64,000 nt of DNA from Enterococcus sp. DIV0212c (GTDB lineage: Bacteria > Bacillota > Bacilli > Lactobacillales > Enterococcaceae). Where the stretch lies: contig NZ_JAFREN010000020.1 of the NCBI RefSeq assembly GCF_017377505.1, positions 3,327-67,326 on the forward strand, read 5' to 3'. The translations under genes and the position numbers were made by a program. The notes beneath the pieces were generated by a model. It saw only the letters and a program-made list of their open reading frames with translations. It did not search any database and was not told the origin of the DNA. The number at the start of each line of letters is the position of its first letter. Position 1 is the stretch's first letter. Positions 54,114-64,000 of the stretch are shown here, in pieces.

Positions 54114-54389
54114 ATGCGTTTAGATAAATTTTTAAAAGTTTCTCGTATTATCAAAAGACGACCTGTAGCCAAAGAAGTTGCTGATAAAGGTCGAATTCAG
54201 ATCAATGGAATCTTGGCAAAATCATCTAGCAATGTAAAAATCGGTGACCAAGTGAAGATCCAATTTGGCAATAAAATCTTAGAAATTGAAGTCCTTGAAC
54301 TTCGAGATTCAACGAAAAAAGAAGATGCAGAAAAGATGTATCAGATACTATCAGAAAAAAGAGTCGAAAATAGTGATAATTTAGATTAG
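54114..54389 (+). CDS. rqcP: RqcP (YabO), S4-domain ribosome quality-control factor
   Basis: A 91-residue S4 RNA-binding protein ([29 protein letters not shown]). B. subtilis RqcP/YabO helps RqcH add alanine tails to nascent chains on obstructed 50S subunits. ATG 54114 follows AAGAGG, 5 bp after the flippase stop; the frame reaching 54060 overlaps that gene and is not used. Confidence 0.9.
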   Translation: MRLDKFLKVSRIIKRRPVAKEVADKGRIQINGILAKSSSNVKIGDQVKIQFGNKILEIEVLELRDSTKKEDAEKMYQILSEKRVENSDNLD

Positions 54390-54451
54390 ACAAGCTTCTT
54401 AGATGTTGGTATAATGAAACAGACAAACCAAAAACGAGTGGAGCGGAAAAC

Positions 54452-54919
54452 ATGGGAAAAAAGGAAAAAGACGTGGAGAAAGTTGCTGCATTAGATAATG
54501 AGTATACCAAAGAACAGTATGCCGAATTTCAAAAACAGCAAAAGCAGTTGATTTTCAGACGCCGACGTTTAGCGGTTGTTTTTCTCGTGGCGTTTGTGAT
54601 TTTTATCGTTTCTGGTCTTCAGCTGATGAAAGATTATCAACAACTGAACGCTTTTAAAGCACAACAAGCAGATGCCGTTGCCGAATCAGCAGAAGCGGAC
54701 AAGAAGCTGAAACGTTTGGAACAAGACGTTGCTCTTTTAAGAGATGATGATTACGTGGCAAAATTAGCTCGCAGTCGTTATTATGTTTCAAAAGAAGGCG
54801 AACAAATCTATAACATTCCAGAGTTAGGCGGAACGACTAGCTCCAGTAATGAGCAAAAACAGTCATCAGAAGGAAGTCAATCACAGTCTCGTTCATCTGA
54901 TCAACAATCAGGCGAATAA
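54452..54919 (+). CDS. divIC: Cell-division protein DivIC (FtsB-like)
   Basis: A 155-residue bitopic protein: a basic cytoplasmic segment (1-45), one membrane helix (about 47-68, LAVVFLVAFVIFIVSGLQLM), an extracellular coiled coil (about 70-105) and a Ser/Gln-rich tail. The DivIC/FtsB family bridges FtsL and DivIB in the divisome. It sits between rqcP and the S1-domain gene, as in B. subtilis. GTGGAG lies before the ATG. Confidence 0.88.
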   Translation: MGKKEKDVEKVAALDNEYTKEQYAEFQKQQKQLIFRRRRLAVVFLVAFVIFIVSGLQLMKDYQQLNAFKAQQADAVAESAEADKKLKRLEQDVALLRDDDYVAKLARSRYYVSKEGEQIYNIPELGGTTSSSNEQKQSSEGSQSQSRSSDQQSGE

Positions 54920-54962
54920 CTGCAGATATAATAGGGTAAATAATAGGAGGAACATTTTTTTT

Positions 54963-55436
54963 ATGTCAATTGAAGTAGGAGCGAAATTGCCAGGGAAAGT
55001 ATCAGGTATCACTAATTTTGGTGCCTTCATCGATTTAGGTGAAGGAAAAACAGGGTTGGTTCACATTAGTGAAGTATCCAATGGATTCGTAAAAGATATC
55101 CATGATGTATTGACCGTAGGGGATGAAGTAACAGTAAAAGTTACCTCAGTCGGTGATGATGGTAAAGTGGGTCTGTCGATTCGTAAAGCACAGGAACAAC
55201 CAGCAGAGCCAAAACGTGAGTTTCAACGTCGTGATAACCATGAACATCAAGGTAATCGTGATCGCGGGCAACGTCCAGCACCTAAAAAACAATTTACAAG
55301 AGCACAACCTATGAACTCAAAACAAGATTTTGATTCATTGATGAGCTCATTTTTGAAAGATAGTGATGATCGTCTAACTTCTTTGAAACGCAATACAGAA
55401 GGTAAACGCGGTGGACGCGGCGGACGCCGTAACTAG
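54963..55436 (+). CDS. S1-domain RNA-binding protein (YabR-like)
   Basis: A 157-residue protein with one S1 domain (about 5-75: GAKLPGKVSGITNFGAFIDLGEGKTGLVHISE) and a basic, disordered tail ending GKRGGRGGRRN. The homologue YabR lies downstream of divIC in B. subtilis; the function is unclear, probably ribosome or RNA binding. ATG 54963 has AGGAGG 10 nt upstream. Confidence 0.85.
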   Translation: MSIEVGAKLPGKVSGITNFGAFIDLGEGKTGLVHISEVSNGFVKDIHDVLTVGDEVTVKVTSVGDDGKVGLSIRKAQEQPAEPKREFQRRDNHEHQGNRDRGQRPAPKKQFTRAQPMNSKQDFDSLMSSFLKDSDDRLTSLKRNTEGKRGGRGGRRN

Positions 55437-55449
55437 TAAATAAATAATT

Positions 55450-55480
55450 GAAGCTGAGCGGAAGCTCGGCTTTTCTGTTT
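55450..55480 (+). terminator. Terminator after the S1-domain gene
   Basis: AAGCTGAGC pairs with GCTCGGCTT around a GGAA tetraloop, followed by a T-rich run. tilS begins 55 bp later and may depend partly on readthrough. Confidence 0.78.
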
Positions 55481-55534
55481 TATGCATTTTTCTTATGAAG
55501 GCGTATAGAAACAATGGAACAAAGAGGTGAGTAC

Positions 55535-56917
55535 ATGTTTCAAGAATTCTACAATCATTGTAAAAGAAATGAATACTGGGAATCGAACCAAAACATACTT
55601 TTGGCGATATCTGGCGGCGTCGATTCAATGGTTTTATTAGAATTGATGCAAAAAGCTGCTGAAAAAGATGATTTAAGAGTAGCGGTCGCCCATATTGACC
55701 ATCGCTTGCGGGCAGAATCGATAGATGAAGCAGCTTACTTAAAAAACTATTGTCAAGAACGATCCCTTCCTTACTATAGTAAAGAGTGGGATGCTCCAAA
55801 TAAGGAAAAAAATACAGAAGCACGTGCGCGTAAATTCCGTTACGATTTTTTTGCTGAGATAATGGAACAAGAAAACTATCAGGTGCTATTAACTGCTCAT
55901 CATAGTGATGATCAAGCAGAAACAGTATTAATGAAGCTAACTAGAGGAACTACGTTACCAAATCTAGTTGGGATAAGAGCAAAACGGTCGTTTGGCATTG
56001 GGAAATTGATTCGCCCATTCTTAATTTTTTCCAAAGAACGTTTGGAACAGTTCGCAAAACAGACGGGAATTGTGTATTTTGAAGACAGTTCAAATCAAGG
56101 CGATAACTATATGCGCAATCGAATAAGGCATCAAGTTGTTCCTGTTTTAAAAAAAGAAAACCAGCAATTCTTGCAGCATATCACTAATTTTAGTGAGCAA
56201 ATGGAGTTAGCTGACGAACTCATTCAATCCGTTATTGAGCCTAAATATGATCGTTGGGTTAAAAAAACAACAGAAGGATGGCAGATTCAATTATCTGAGT
56301 TAGCAAAAGAAAAAAGAAGTGTTCAGACTTTTTTCCTAATGATGTTGTTTCAACGAACGTTAGTGCCAAAGAATATAACAATCAGCCAATTACATATCCA
56401 GCAATTTTTGACATTGCTTAATCAACCAGCGCCTCAGCGGTCCATGGATATTGAGCAAGGGTGGCAAATCATTAAAGAATATGACATTGCGCACTTAAAA
56501 AAAAGAAATACGGATGACGATGAAAAACTATTCTATCTGAACGAAAATGAACAGCTTTTTCTTTCTGACAATGAGTGGCTGGGTCTGGAATGTGTTGGGA
56601 AACAATTTGAGCTGCCTGAATCGGTTCAAAATTGGCAAGAATTTTCTTTACCGATAAGCGGGGAAGTATCACGCCCGTTAAAGATTCGCCATCGAAAGAA
56701 TGGTGATAGAATCGCTTTGACCCCTGATTTAACGAAACGATTAAATCGAATATTTATTGATCAGAAAACACCCAATCTGATTCGAGAACGAGCATGGGTC
56801 ATCCTTTCTGCGCAAGAGAACATTATTTGGGTACCTAAATTCGCAAATTCATATTTGAGTATTCCTAAAGAAACTGATAAAATACTCTACAGGCTCCTTT
56901 ATAAAATAAAAGAGTAA
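55535..56917 (+). CDS. tilS: tRNA(Ile)-lysidine synthetase
   Basis: A 460-residue ATP-dependent enzyme that modifies C34 of tRNA-Ile(CAU) to lysidine. The PP-loop is ILLAISGGVDSMVLLELM (about 23-40), AHIDHRLRAES and TAHHSDDQAET follow, and the C-terminal TilS domain contains PLKIRHRKNGDRIAL. ATG 55535 has AAAGAGGTG upstream; the frame from 55514 overlaps that site. Confidence 0.95.
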   Translation: MFQEFYNHCKRNEYWESNQNILLAISGGVDSMVLLELMQKAAEKDDLRVAVAHIDHRLRAESIDEAAYLKNYCQERSLPYYSKEWDAPNKEKNTEARARKFRYDFFAEIMEQENYQVLLTAHHSDDQAETVLMKLTRGTTLPNLVGIRAKRSFGIGKLIRPFLIFSKERLEQFAKQTGIVYFEDSSNQGDNYMRNRIRHQVVPVLKKENQQFLQHITNFSEQMELADELIQSVIEPKYDRWVKKTTEGWQIQLSELAKEKRSVQTFFLMMLFQRTLVPKNITISQLHIQQFLTLLNQPAPQRSMDIEQGWQIIKEYDIAHLKKRNTDDDEKLFYLNENEQLFLSDNEWLGLECVGKQFELPESVQNWQEFSLPISGEVSRPLKIRHRKNGDRIALTPDLTKRLNRIFIDQKTPNLIRERAWVILSAQENIIWVPKFANSYLSIPKETDKILYRLLYKIKE

Positions 56918-57007
56918 AAGCTACACTGAATACTTTTTATTCAAAGAAGCAAAATAATATAAAATAATGGAACACTACACTGGATCTATAAAGAAAAGGA
57001 GAGCAAT

Positions 57008-57553
57008 ATGTTAGAGAAAGATATTAAACAAATGTTGATCACAAAAGAACAGATTCTCGAAAAATCGGCTGAACTTGGAAAACAGTTAACCGAAGATTAT
57101 AAGGACAAAAACCCATTAGTGATTGGTATTTTAAAAGGAGCGATTCCTTTTATGGCGGATATTACTCGATCTATTGATACTTATTTAGAAATGGATTTTA
57201 TGGATGTATCTAGCTATGGAAATGCAACAGTGTCTTCTGGCGAAGTGAAAATCGTCAAAGATTTGGATACAAATGTAGAAGGGCGCGATATCTTGATTGT
57301 AGAGGATATTATTGACAGCGGCCGTACGCTAGCTTATCTAGTTGATTTATTTAAATATAGAAAAGCTGCATCTGTGAAGATTGTCACGTTGTTAGATAAA
57401 CCAGAAGGCCGTGTCGTTGATATTGTTGCAGATTATGTTGGCTTCAATGTGCCAAATGAGTTTGTCGTAGGTTACGGTTTAGACTATGCAGAAAGATACC
57501 GAAATCTCCCTTATGTAGGCGTATTGAAACCAGAAATCTACGAATCAAATTAA
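57008..57553 (+). CDS. hpt: Hypoxanthine-guanine phosphoribosyltransferase
   Basis: A 181-residue purine-salvage enzyme (hypoxanthine or guanine to IMP or GMP). The PRPP motif is [17 protein letters not shown] (about 98-114), and [17 protein letters not shown] and [23 protein letters not shown] are family blocks. AAAGGAGAG precedes ATG 57008. It sits between tilS and ftsH as in many Firmicutes. Confidence 0.95.
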   Translation: MLEKDIKQMLITKEQILEKSAELGKQLTEDYKDKNPLVIGILKGAIPFMADITRSIDTYLEMDFMDVSSYGNATVSSGEVKIVKDLDTNVEGRDILIVEDIIDSGRTLAYLVDLFKYRKAASVKIVTLLDKPEGRVVDIVADYVGFNVPNEFVVGYGLDYAERYRNLPYVGVLKPEIYESN

Positions 57554-57653
57554 TATCTCTCTGGGATTTAGTTATGTTACAATGTAATGGTCAGAATTGA
57601 TAAAAAATAAACCGTAAAATAAACTTACGAGCAGTAACCAAAGGAGGACAGGC

Positions 57654-59816
57654 ATGAATAAAAAGAATAACGGCATGAAAAATGGCTTATATTATGTATT
57701 GCTTATCTTGGCGATGGTCATGGTTGTTTATTTCATTTTTGGAAATAACAATCCTCAATCACCAGATATCGAATACTCAACCTTCAGTACTCAATTAGAA
57801 GAAGGTAAAGTGAAAGAACTGACAATCCAACCAACAAATGGTGTTTTTAAAATCACAGGTCAGTACAAAGAAAAACAAGAAATCAAAAATACTGGCGGTC
57901 TTTCTTTATGGGGATCAACAGAAGTTTCTACAAAATCATTTACCACAATTGTCTTACCAAGTGATATCACATTATCGGGTATCCAAGATATGGCTCAAGA
58001 CAAAAATGTGAAACTTACAGTGAAAGAACAATCATCAAGTGGTGCTTGGCTTTCAATCTTATTTAGTTTCTTACCGATCGTATTGTTCATCTTCTTATTC
58101 TACATGATGATGGGACAACAAGGCGGCGGTGGCGGTGGTGGCGGCCGTGTCATGAACTTTGGTAAATCAAAAGCCAAAGAAGCTGACAAAAAAGCGAACC
58201 GCGTACGCTTCTCTGATGTAGCAGGAGCAGAAGAAGAGAAACAAGAATTAGTTGAAGTGGTTGAGTTCTTAAAAGATCCTCGACGTTTCGTTGAATTAGG
58301 TGCCCGTATTCCAGCAGGTGTTCTATTAGAAGGACCTCCAGGAACAGGTAAAACATTACTTGCAAAAGCCGTTGCCGGTGAAGCAGGCGTACCGTTCTAC
58401 TCTATCTCAGGTTCAGACTTCGTTGAAATGTTTGTCGGTGTCGGTGCAAGCCGTGTCCGTGATTTATTTGAAACAGCGAAGAAAAATGCACCAGCAATCA
58501 TCTTCATTGATGAAATCGATGCAGTTGGTCGTCAACGTGGTGCTGGTATGGGTGGCGGACACGATGAACGTGAACAAACCCTTAACCAATTACTAGTTGA
58601 AATGGATGGATTTGATGGCAACGAAGGCGTTATTGTCGTAGCTGCAACAAACCGTTCAGACGTGTTAGACCCTGCGTTATTACGTCCAGGCCGTTTTGAC
58701 CGTCAAATTTTAGTTGGTCGTCCTGATGTGAAAGGCCGTGAAGCAATCCTTAAAGTTCATGCCCGTAACAAACCGTTGGCTGATGACGTTGATTTAAAAG
58801 TGGTTGCCCAACAAACACCAGGTTTTGCTGGTGCTGATTTAGAAAATGTCTTGAACGAAGCAGCCTTAGTTGCCGCTCGTCGTAATAAGAAGAAAATCGA
58901 TGCATCCGATGTGGATGAAGCAGAAGACCGCGTAATTGCAGGACCTGCTAAAAAAGATCGTGTTATCAACAAAAAAGAACGCGAAATGGTTGCTTACCAC
59001 GAAGCTGGACATACAATTGTTGGTTTAGTCTTAAGCCGTGCTCGTATCGTTCATAAAGTAACGATTATCCCTCGTGGACGCGCTGGCGGTTACATGATCG
59101 CATTACCAAAAGAAGATCAATTCTTGATGACTAAAGAAGATATGTTTGAACAAATCGTAGGATTACTTGGTGGACGTACAGCGGAAGAAATTATTTTCGA
59201 TGTTCAATCAACAGGTGCATCTAATGACTTTGAACAAGCAACAGGCATTGCCCGTAGTATGGTAACTGAATATGGAATGAGTGACAAATTAGGCCCAGTT
59301 CAATATGAAGGAAACCACCAAGTCTTTGTTGGCCGCGATTACGGTCAAACGAAAGCATATTCTGAGCAAGTTGCTTATGAAATCGATCAAGAAGTACGTC
59401 GTATCTTGATGGAAGCTCATGATAAAGCACGTGAAATCATTGAATCTCACCGTGCCCAACACAAACTAATTGCTGAAAAACTGTTGGAATTTGAAACGCT
59501 GGATGCCCGCAGTATCAAATCATTGTTTGAAGAAGGCGTTATGCCTCAAGACGTTATTGATAGCCAATTCCCTAGTGAAAAAGCGCAAACGTTTGAAGAA
59601 GCAAAACGTGCATTAGAAGAAAAAGATGCACAAAGACAAGCTGAAGAAAAACAAGATTTTGAAGAAGCGAAAAAAGAATTACATGACGAAGCTGAAGAAG
59701 TAAAAGCGGACAGTGAAAAAACAGAAGAAAAAGTTCAATCAGAAGTTAAATCTGATGATGAAACTAAAAATGATTCTGAATATGACCGTAATAATTTTGA
59801 TGATCGTTACAAATAA
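57654..59816 (+). CDS. ftsH: ATP-dependent zinc metalloprotease FtsH
   Basis: A 720-residue membrane protease: two membrane helices (about 11-30 and 124-146) around a small outside domain, a glycine-rich linker, the AAA+ module ([22 protein letters not shown], second region of homology ending [11 protein letters not shown]) and a zinc protease site HEAGH (about 448-452). The tail is long, Glu/Lys-rich and low complexity. It degrades unstable membrane and regulatory proteins. AAGGAGG precedes ATG 57654. Confidence 0.97.
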   Translation: MNKKNNGMKNGLYYVLLILAMVMVVYFIFGNNNPQSPDIEYSTFSTQLEEGKVKELTIQPTNGVFKITGQYKEKQEIKNTGGLSLWGSTEVSTKSFTTIVLPSDITLSGIQDMAQDKNVKLTVKEQSSSGAWLSILFSFLPIVLFIFLFYMMMGQQGGGGGGGGRVMNFGKSKAKEADKKANRVRFSDVAGAEEEKQELVEVVEFLKDPRRFVELGARIPAGVLLEGPPGTGKTLLAKAVAGEAGVPFYSISGSDFVEMFVGVGASRVRDLFETAKKNAPAIIFIDEIDAVGRQRGAGMGGGHDEREQTLNQLLVEMDGFDGNEGVIVVAATNRSDVLDPALLRPGRFDRQILVGRPDVKGREAILKVHARNKPLADDVDLKVVAQQTPGFAGADLENVLNEAALVAARRNKKKIDASDVDEAEDRVIAGPAKKDRVINKKEREMVAYHEAGHTIVGLVLSRARIVHKVTIIPRGRAGGYMIALPKEDQFLMTKEDMFEQIVGLLGGRTAEEIIFDVQSTGASNDFEQATGIARSMVTEYGMSDKLGPVQYEGNHQVFVGRDYGQTKAYSEQVAYEIDQEVRRILMEAHDKAREIIESHRAQHKLIAEKLLEFETLDARSIKSLFEEGVMPQDVIDSQFPSEKAQTFEEAKRALEEKDAQRQAEEKQDFEEAKKELHDEAEEVKADSEKTEEKVQSEVKSDDETKNDSEYDRNNFDDRYK

Positions 59817-59824
59817 AACACTTA

Positions 59825-59855
59825 GAGCATCCCTTTAACGGGGTGCTCTTTTCTT
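59825..59855 (+). terminator. ftsH terminator
   Basis: GAGCATCCC pairs with GGGGTGCTC, followed by TTTTCTT. Confidence 0.8.
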
Positions 59856-59949
59856 CAAGTTGAAATTATTTAGTTGAAAAAATAGCTAAATCCTAGTATT
59901 ATCTGATAATGAGTCGGAAAAAGTACCAAGTGAGAAGAGGAAAATAAAA

Positions 59950-60846
59950 ATGGAAGATTATTTAGTTAAAGCATTATGTTATGAAGGATCAATTCGCGCG
60001 TACGCAGTTTGCGCAACAAATACAATTTCAGAAGCACAAAAACGTCACGATACATGGAGTTCATCAACAGCTGCATTAGGCCGAACGATGGTTGGGTCGT
60101 TATTGTTAGGTGCCACACTAAAAGGCGATGACAAGCTAACGGTAAAAGTCCAAGGAAATGGCCCTGCTGGCAGTATCGTTGTTGATAGTGATGGTAGCGG
60201 AAATACCAAAGGCTACATAAAAAATCCCCATGTGAGTTTAACATTAAATGAAAGTGGTAAAATCGATGTTCGCGGAGCAGTTGGAACAGAAGGTATTTTC
60301 ACTGTAATCAAAGATCTAGGGTTGAAAGAAACCTTTTCAGGGCAAACACCAATCGTTTCTGGTGAAATCGGCGAAGACTTCACTTATTTCATGGCGGTTT
60401 CAGAACAAATCCCATCAGCAATCGGCTTAAGTGTTTTAGTCGATACAGATGAAAGTGTCAAAGCAGCTGGTGGATTTATGATCCAAGTGATGCCAGGAGC
60501 AGATGAAAAGACCATTGATTTTATTGAACAACGTTTACAAGAAGTACCGATGATCTCTCGTTTGATCGATGAAGGCGAATCGCCAGAAGGAATTTTAGAA
60601 CGTTTACTTGGCAAAGATGAAATCGAAATCTTAGATAAAATGCCTGTTCAGTTTAAATGCAATTGCTCAAAAGAAAAATTCGGCACAGCAATCATTGCTG
60701 TTGGTTTAGATGAAATCAATGCGATGATCGAAGAAGATCATGGTGCAGAAGCTGTGTGTCAATTCTGCGGAAATAAATACCATTATAGCGAAGCTGATTT
60801 AATCGAATTAAGAGATGAAGCAATTAAAAACACCCGTGAAAAATAG
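59950..60846 (+). CDS. hslO: Redox-regulated chaperone Hsp33
   Basis: A 298-residue holdase activated by oxidative unfolding. The four zinc cysteines are in FKCNCSKEKF and VCQFCGNKY near the C-terminus (C-x-C and C-x2-C, the Hsp33 pattern). The start EDYLVKALCYEGSIRAYAV is typical. GAGAAGAGGA precedes ATG 59950. dusB starts 12 bp after the stop, so the two are co-transcribed. Confidence 0.95.
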   Translation: MEDYLVKALCYEGSIRAYAVCATNTISEAQKRHDTWSSSTAALGRTMVGSLLLGATLKGDDKLTVKVQGNGPAGSIVVDSDGSGNTKGYIKNPHVSLTLNESGKIDVRGAVGTEGIFTVIKDLGLKETFSGQTPIVSGEIGEDFTYFMAVSEQIPSAIGLSVLVDTDESVKAAGGFMIQVMPGADEKTIDFIEQRLQEVPMISRLIDEGESPEGILERLLGKDEIEILDKMPVQFKCNCSKEKFGTAIIAVGLDEINAMIEEDHGAEAVCQFCGNKYHYSEADLIELRDEAIKNTREK

Positions 60847-60858
60847 GAGGGAATCCAT

Positions 60859-61863
60859 ATGTGGAAAATAGGAAACATTGAAATTCCCAACCGTGTCGTT
60901 GTCGCCCCAATGGCCGGTATTAGTAACGCTGCATTTCGTGTAACCGTCAAAGAATTTGGTGCAGGCCTTGTTGTCTGCGAAATGATCAGCGATAAAGGAA
61001 TCCAACAAAGAAATAAAAAGACCTTAGACATGCTTTATATAGATGATCGCGAATATCCACTAAGTGTTCAAATTTTCGGGGGAGATAAAGAAACCCTAGT
61101 TGAAGCGGCTAAATTCGTAGAAGAAAATACCAAAGCTGCGATTATCGACATTAATATGGGTTGCCCTGTAAGTAAAGTTATCAAGGCAGAAGCGGGTGCA
61201 AAATGGCTTTTAGATCCGAATAAAGTCTATGAAATGGTAGATGCCGTTTCCTCTGCTATAGATTTGCCGGTCACAGTTAAAATGAGAACTGGTTGGGATG
61301 AAGATCATCTATTTGCAGTTGAAAATGCATTGGCTGCTGAAAAAGCGGGTGCTTCCGCCATCGCTATGCATGGACGAACCAGAGTTCAAATGTATGAAGG
61401 TCAAGCAAACTGGGATGTTTTAAAAGAAGTCAAAAAACATTTAACGATACCTTTCATGGGAAATGGCGATGTACGTACACCAGAAGATGCTAAACGCATG
61501 TTAGAATATGTTGGTGCAGATGGTGTAATGATCGGTAGAGCGGCGTTGGGAAATCCTTGGATGATTCAACGCACCAAACATTACCTAGAAACAGGAGAAT
61601 TACAGCCTGAACCAACACCGCGTGAAAAAATCGAAACAGCTAAAGTCCATCTACAACGTTTAGTCGATTTAAAAGGTGAAAAAATTGCGACTAGAGAATT
61701 CCGTCAACATGCTGCATACTATCTAAAAGGAATTCCACGCGCAGCTAAAGTAAAAGTAGCAATCAATCAAGCTGAGACTCAGCAAGTGATGGTGGATTTA
61801 CTAGAAGCGTTCGAAGAAAAAGCAGAAAAACATGCAGAAAAAGAAGCAATCGAAACAATCTAA
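60859..61863 (+). CDS. dusB: tRNA-dihydrouridine synthase DusB
   Basis: A 334-residue FMN enzyme reducing uridines in tRNA. VVVAPMAGISNAAFR at the start, the catalytic Cys in INMGCPVSKVIKAEAGA, MRTGWDED and HGRTRVQMYEG and the phosphate-binding GNGDVRTPEDA, MIGRAALGNPWM are standard Dus motifs. AGGAGGG lies before ATG 60859. Confidence 0.94.
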   Translation: MWKIGNIEIPNRVVVAPMAGISNAAFRVTVKEFGAGLVVCEMISDKGIQQRNKKTLDMLYIDDREYPLSVQIFGGDKETLVEAAKFVEENTKAAIIDINMGCPVSKVIKAEAGAKWLLDPNKVYEMVDAVSSAIDLPVTVKMRTGWDEDHLFAVENALAAEKAGASAIAMHGRTRVQMYEGQANWDVLKEVKKHLTIPFMGNGDVRTPEDAKRMLEYVGADGVMIGRAALGNPWMIQRTKHYLETGELQPEPTPREKIETAKVHLQRLVDLKGEKIATREFRQHAAYYLKGIPRAAKVKVAINQAETQQVMVDLLEAFEEKAEKHAEKEAIETI

Positions 61864-61905
61864 CAAAAAAAGCAGGTTGAATCAAAAATTCGACTTGCTT
61901 TTTTT
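61863..61905 (+). terminator. Terminator after dusB
   Basis: AAAAAGCAGGTTGAAT pairs with ATTCGACTTGCTTTTT with minor mismatches, followed by a long T run. Confidence 0.85.
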
Positions 61906-61936
61906 TGTTTTACTGTGGCATTATAGGGGTATGTGA

Positions 61937-63454
<1,518 letters not shown>

Positions 63455-63459
63455 AAATA

Positions 63460-63498
63460 AAAAAGAGTGGATTATTTACGGATAATTCACTCTTTTTT
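63460..63498 (+). terminator. lysS terminator
   Basis: AAAAAGAGTG...ATTAT pairs with ATAAT...CACTCTTTTTT. Confidence 0.85.
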
Positions 63499-63626
63499 AT
63501 TTTCTAAAATATATTAAAGAAATAGCGTGTTTCATCATGCGAATCACGTTAAAAACGAACAATAAAGAACAAAAGTAATGAAACAATCGGTAACGAAAAA
63601 AAGTTTAAAAAAAGTGCAAATTTTAG

Positions 63627-63655
63627 TTGACCGGAAGCCGGAAACTTGGTATATT
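63627..63655 (+). promoter_or_regulatory. Upstream rRNA-type promoter (P1 of four)
   Basis: TTGACC, exactly 17 bp, TATATT. It is the first of four stacked promoters with no gene following inside the window. Confidence 0.6.
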
Positions 63656-63752
63656 ATAACTTGTCGCAAGGCACTGATGAAACACGCCAAACGACACAGA
63701 TAATATAACATTCCAAGTTTGAAAAAAACTTTGGAAATCAGCAAAATTGTTG

Positions 63753-63781
63753 TTGACAAACAATAATTAACCTGATAAACT
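63753..63781 (+). promoter_or_regulatory. rRNA-type promoter P2
   Basis: TTGACA, 17 bp, TAAACT. The preceding ~60 bp is AT-rich with A-tracts (UP-element-like), and a GTTGTCA/TGACAAC inverted repeat follows. Confidence 0.78.
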
Positions 63782-63872
63782 AGTGAAGTTGTCACAAAAG
63801 AAATGACAACGAAGCGAGAAATAAAATAACATTTCGAGTTTGAAAAAAACTTGAAAAATCAGAAAAAAGTTG

Positions 63873-63901
63873 TTGACAAATAACTGACAACCTGATAAAC
63901 T
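63873..63901 (+). promoter_or_regulatory. rRNA-type promoter P3
   Basis: TTGACA, 17 bp, TAAACT. It is a near-copy of P2 exactly 120 bp downstream, including the AGTTTGAAAAAAACTT block upstream and a GTTGTC/GACAAC repeat after it. Confidence 0.78.
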
Positions 63902-63970
63902 AATGAAGTTGTCACGAAACATTCGACAACGTCAAGCAGAAAAAACTTTTAAAACTTTTGAAAAAAAGTG

Positions 63971-63999
63971 TTGACATCAAATCGAAGATTTGATATGAT
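63971..63999 (+). promoter_or_regulatory. rRNA-type promoter P4 at the window end
   Basis: TTGACA, 17 bp, TATGAT, with consensus-quality boxes. It should lead into an rRNA operon just beyond position 64000. Confidence 0.78.
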
Positions 64000-64000
64000 A

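Overview
The window is low-GC Firmicute chromosome, most likely an Enterococcus of the E. faecalis-like group. The evidence is the gene order pth-mfd-flippase-rqcP-divIC-yabR-tilS-hpt-ftsH-hslO-dusB-lysS running into rRNA-type promoters, the enterococcal FabI/FabO/FabN fatty-acid genes, WxL/WxLIP and LPXTG-type surface proteins, Mga-like regulators and a NapA-type antiporter. The species cannot be named from the sequence. I see no prophage, intact insertion sequence, CRISPR array, tRNA or rRNA gene inside the window.

Layout. 1-3.5 kb: the 3' end of a sortase-anchored protein with exact 73-residue Ig-like repeats, a truncated relative, and a Mga-like regulator. 3.5-10 kb: a palindromic repeat, a YgbA-type protein, an ABC-F ATPase behind a leader-peptide/terminator attenuator, an oxidoreductase remnant, an acetyltransferase, an XRE regulator and a membrane acyltransferase. 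10-12.8 kb: fabI, then fabO-fabN with two FabT-type operators. 12.8-21.9 kb: a PucR-type regulator divergent from a catabolic operon (AllH-like DUF2877, FdrA, YlbE/DUF1116, ankyrin-TPR protein, NCS1 permease, guanine-deaminase-like enzyme), a candidate ureide/purine nitrogen pathway. 22-36.6 kb: efp, napA, a peptide transporter, a DUF1722 protein, an amino-acid oxidase-like enzyme, a MoxR-DUF58-transglutaminase operon, a quinone-reductase-like enzyme behind a 30-bp perfect palindrome, an LRR/MucBP surface protein and queG. 36.6-39.3 kb: a small membrane protein, then an operon of sirtuin, a sugar O-acetyltransferase fused to chorismate mutase, and NiaR. 39.5-46.4 kb: a Mga-like regulator divergent from a WxL locus (three WxL proteins, WxLIP, small LPXTG-like protein) flanked on both sides by WxL gene remnants. 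46.4-64 kb: ldh and the housekeeping run from pth to lysS, ending in four stacked promoters that should drive an rRNA operon just outside the window.

The most unusual signal is a family of seven ~114-bp intergenic repeats in three places (two before fdrA, one before mfd, four before the flippase gene). Each array ends just before the Shine-Dalgarno sequence of the next gene. The copies differ in sequence, but the differences are compensatory: both the outer and the inner stem stay paired. This indicates selection on, or descent as, a folded element. The second notable signals are the ABC-F attenuator, the acetyltransferase-chorismate mutase fusion beside a sirtuin and NiaR, and a candidate small RNA next to the WxL locus.
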